DNA of 64,000 nt from Epiperipatus broadwayi. Its lineage: Eukaryota; Onychophora; Udeonychophora; Euonychophora; Peripatidae. Under the pieces are notes generated by a model. It was not told the origin of the DNA. It worked only from the letters and a program-made list of their open reading frames with translations, and searched no databases. Shown in pieces: positions 60,712-64,000 of this stretch. Each line of letters opens with the position of its first letter. Position 1 is the first letter of the stretch. The DNA lies in the NCBI GenBank assembly GCA_028023455.1, contig JAQFVV010000442.1, positions 129,501 to 193,500 on the forward strand, written 5' to 3'. The position numbers and the translations under genes were made by a program.

Positions 60712-62113
60712 CTAAAACAAATACAATTATTATTTAAAAGTATATGTATTGGATAGAATAGAGAGGGCACACATACATTTATATGCAAACAGATAGATTA
60801 ATATATATAAGTATAATAATTAATTGCTTCTATTTCTTAGATTATGTAAAAATAAAGTTTTCTATTAAAGACTTTGCAATTTCCTTATAATGTCACTGCA
60901 TTACAGTAAAACTTTAGTAAATAGGAACAATAATAATAACTAAATAAATTACTATTAGGAAAGCCATAAGACATTTGAATATAAGAAGTGACAGAATTAA
61001 GCTACGATCCGCAGACTTTTGTTTTTTGAATCTATCATTCTAGCATCTTGCAAGGTAGATAGATACATAGTGATAATTAATACGTGAAAAACATTCATCT
61101 TCCCACTTGTTCAGGTAGCATCAATACAGTTTTTTTATACCAGTGTAACAAATATTAAAAATCTCTTACTCATATTTATTTTATAAGAATTCTTTTTTGA
61201 AAAACGATAGATTTCTTTAAAATTTAGGTTATTTTGAGTTAATATTATTATTTCTTTTAGTTTTGTATGTAATATATATTTTTTTCTTTTTCATTTAAAA
61301 AAAATTAAAGTTAAATATGATAGTTTTGCCCTTGTATTACAACTTTTATATATATAGCAATAGTTTCAGCTTGTGCTAAGCAGGAGTGATGAAAATAATT
61401 ATCAGCTGTTTTCTAATTAATAAAGTGCAAAGAATCAGCAGATAAACATTGACTCAACATCATCAAAAATAGCCATCCTTTATGAGGAGATTCAAAAGTT
61501 ATTTACTATAAAATCTAAGACTAATTATCATCAACCCCATGCTAAAATTAGGGCATAATGTTATAAAAGAGCAATCATAAATATTTCTTGCTTTATATTC
61601 AAATATAAATACTAAATATAATTACAAAACAAAACACATATCAAAAAATGTGAAATCATTTTATCAATTCTGATCATTATCCATGCTCAGGATCCTCTGG
61701 TACTATGAACGTACTGACCATAAATGAACTAATAATCATTACTATAAAACCTATAAAGTAAAGTGAGTGAACTTTATAAGTTGCCTTCTTTATAAATCTT
61801 AATGCCACCTAAATAATTCTAAAAAAAATTATATAGATGATCACATACATATCCCACTTGGCATTAATCAAAAACTAGCAACAAAAACATTGATAACTAT
61901 ATGATTAAACAAGAAAAAATACATAACTTTTATTCTATTCTAGTATTTAATATTTGTATTACTCATTATTTTTAGATTAAAATGAAAGGTCTGATAAATA
62001 CTCTACAATACAGATAAAATTATCCTGATTTTGACTATTTACAAATATAAGACACTATTTCAGTAGATTGAAAAATAAAGCTAAAATTTACATAGATATA
62101 TAAATAAGTAACA
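60712..62113. other. Upstream intron of the ABCG5-like gene
   Basis: No exon, ORF or element recognised; it includes scattered short A/T runs only. Confidence 0.5.
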
Positions 62114-62258
62114 ACAATTCTGTTATTTTAACATTTGATGACTGCCGATTCATTAACATTTAACGATTTCTTGAAATCAACATAGCCTCTTTTATTTTCA
62201 AGAAATCGTCAAATGTTAATGAATCGGCAGTCATTAAATGTTAAAATAACAGAATTGT
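62114..62258. repeat. 145-bp near-perfect palindrome
   Basis: Arms of about 62 bp (ACAATTCTGTTATTTTAACA, then ACTGCCGATTCATTAACATT and ACGATTTCTTGAAA) are inverted with only two or three differences around a ~20-base centre. No clear target duplication. It looks like a small MITE; the arms are too alike to be old. Confidence 0.85.
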
Positions 62259-63430
62259 GGGAAATCTGAATTGAACTATGGGTATTGTGAAAGGTTGTCT
62301 CGTTTTGATTATTCAATGTTACATAGTTGATAAGGACTGCACGATGTATAGTCGAAAGTACTTCTAAAAATAATATAATTTATGTGAATTTTAATGTATT
62401 TTGATATATATTGATTTGTATATTACATCAATATATATATAAATGGAAAGTAGGCTTTGATAAAATACTTATATATACATTTCTATTTAAAAGCAAACAT
62501 ATTTTTATTATTAATTATTCACTAAATTATAGGCTAAATTATTTTAACAATATATAAACCTTTCTATATTTGCATATAAAAATATAAGAACATATATATT
62601 ATAATTTACAGATTTAATTCTTTAATCATTATATAACAGAAAATCTTTGTTAGTAAGATATTTTTACCACTTCATTAAATTTTATTATACATAAACTAAT
62701 TAATGGCATTTTATAAAAATTTACATAATAAAATTTCAAAAGAATTTCTCATTATACTTCATTCTTTTATATAGTTTTTTTTTTCTTGACATTTTAAATT
62801 GAACTATTGCTTTGTTTTCTTTGGTTCTGAAAATTGATTCCACTAGCACCTATTAGTATTAATCTATTGTTGTTCATTTAGTTAAAATTATTTACCTTTT
62901 TTTTTTAATGAGTGGAAGTACTTTTTTTTTTCTGATAAGAAAATTGGTTATTTTACATTTCATTGACATAAGATTTAATATTTTAAATTGTAGGTGCAAT
63001 ATGGTATTGAATATTTTACCATTAATAAATTTCTTTCATGTGTGATTTTATACATAAATAGAAGTCTCCATATATAGCTAATCTGCATATTACCGGACTC
63101 TTTTAGCAACAACAGATATTGGTTTTATCAATGACTCTATACATATGTAAAAGAGCCTTACTGAATTTTTTTATTGCTCGTTTTTTTTTCCCCTGTGCTT
63201 TGATATGCATGTAAATCAGACTCAAAAAATCACTAGTCTTATAATAATATTTTGCTTAAATGAAATAGACAATGTCATTTGTTAAGGCTTTCAATTTATG
63301 CTTAACTTTTGTTGTATTTGATCTTTAGGTGGTGACAACACACATAATGGATTAACATGATTGATGGTTGTGATGGCATGCATCTGTGTAGCTTCAAATT
63401 TTAAACATTTCTCTTCTTGATTCTGAAACT
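62259..63430. other. Intron sequence
   Basis: Non-coding, A/T-rich, with short TA runs (62430). Nothing recognised. Confidence 0.45.
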
Positions 63431-63439
63431 TCTTAGTTA

Positions 63440-64000
63440 ATATGCGTTAAGAATCTTGGATTTTCACCAACCAAGAGAACAAGCTGGATTTAAAAGTGGT
63501 TTTAGTACAGTAGATCATATTCAAGTATTGAGAGAAGTTATAGAAAGGACAAATGAATATGAGTTGTCATTATGTTTTGGATTTGTAGATTATGAAAAGG
63601 CATTTGATTCTATAAACATTTCTTCAGTGATTAAAGCATTGGATCATCAAGGTATAGATCCAGGATATTGTCATATTTTAAAGAATATTTATAAAAATGC
63701 AACAGCAACAATTAGATTACATAATGATACTGGGAAAGTCAACATTGAGAAAGGTGTAAGACAAGGTGACTCCATATCTCCAAAACTTTTTACAGCAGTG
63801 CTGCAAGAAGTATTTTGTGGATTAAAATGAGAAACTAAAGGAGTGAAAGTAAATGGAGATTATTTAAGTCATTTAGATTTCGCAGATGATGTAGTTGTTT
63901 TTGCAAATAATGCTTCTGAGCTGCAGGAAATGTTGCAGGAGTTATCAGACGAAAGTAGGAAAGTAGGACTAAAGATAAATGTTAATAAGACTAAAGTAAT
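63440..64000 (+). pseudogene. RTE-type LINE reverse transcriptase, runs off the right edge
   Basis: This reads along the palm of an RTE-type polymerase. FHQPREQAGFKSGFSTVDHI is followed by LCFGFVDYEKAFDSI (motif A with catalytic Asp), TGKVNIEKGVRQGDSISPKL (motif B), a TGA stop at 63828-63830, then GVKVNGDYLSHLDFADDVVV (motif C, catalytic FADD) and SDESRKVGLKIN. The stop falls where the family has Trp (LK-W-ET), so it is probably one TGG to TGA change in an otherwise intact frame. The upstream part (endonuclease and N-terminal RT) is missing: sequence before about 63440 shows no such blocks. The rest lies beyond the window. Confidence 0.9.

Overview
The window looks like nuclear DNA of an invertebrate animal. 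It is very rich in A+T, is full of microsatellites and transposable elements of several eukaryotic classes (LTR, RTE-type LINE, CR1/Jockey-like LINE, Penelope-like, tRNA-SINE, hAT-like, TIR/foldback elements), and carries one host gene split into small exons by introns of 72 bp to about 13 kb with GT/AG borders. I cannot place the animal more precisely from sequence alone. There are no bacterial operons, rRNA genes or CRISPR arrays.

Host gene: the minus strand carries the last six exons of an ABCG half-transporter, closest to ABCG5 (sterolin-1). In transcript order they are 60583-60711, 53807-53891, 43947-44158, 40382-40520, 40124-40309 and 26620-26956. All five junctions keep frame, giving a continuous 361-residue C-terminal half (linker after the ATPase domain, six membrane segments, extracellular loop, stop). 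The ATPase exons lie beyond the right edge. Almost everything between 26.6 and 60.6 kb is therefore intron.

Left third (0-20 kb): a foldback element (277-467), an old tRNA-SINE, a TIR element (3158-3672), and a complete long-LTR retrotransposon (3702-13981). The latter has direct repeats of about 3.27 kb and a single 609-codon ORF of unknown function. To its right are a 325-bp tandem duplication, a fresh SINE with a 17-bp target duplication, and a decayed Penelope-like element with a GIY-YIG domain (17506-19614). 23.66-24.35 kb is a very T-rich tract.

Middle (26-36 kb): two solo LTRs (27176-29853 and 32001-34678) match the 3.7-14 kb element in their last ~13 bases, in a TGAA... start that folds into a hairpin, and in 4-bp A/T target duplications. 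I read these as one previously unnamed superfamily of long-LTR elements. Foldback elements (30.4-31.1 kb) and an 870-bp TA-flanked TIR element (36603-37472) follow.

Right part (40-64 kb): LINE fragments (RTE, CR1/Jockey-like), a second Penelope fragment (49.8-50.7 kb), several small tandem duplications, a hAT-like element with a LINE tail nested in it (58766-60403), a 145-bp palindrome (62114-62258), and an RTE reverse transcriptase that runs off the right edge with its YEKAFDS and FADD motifs intact.
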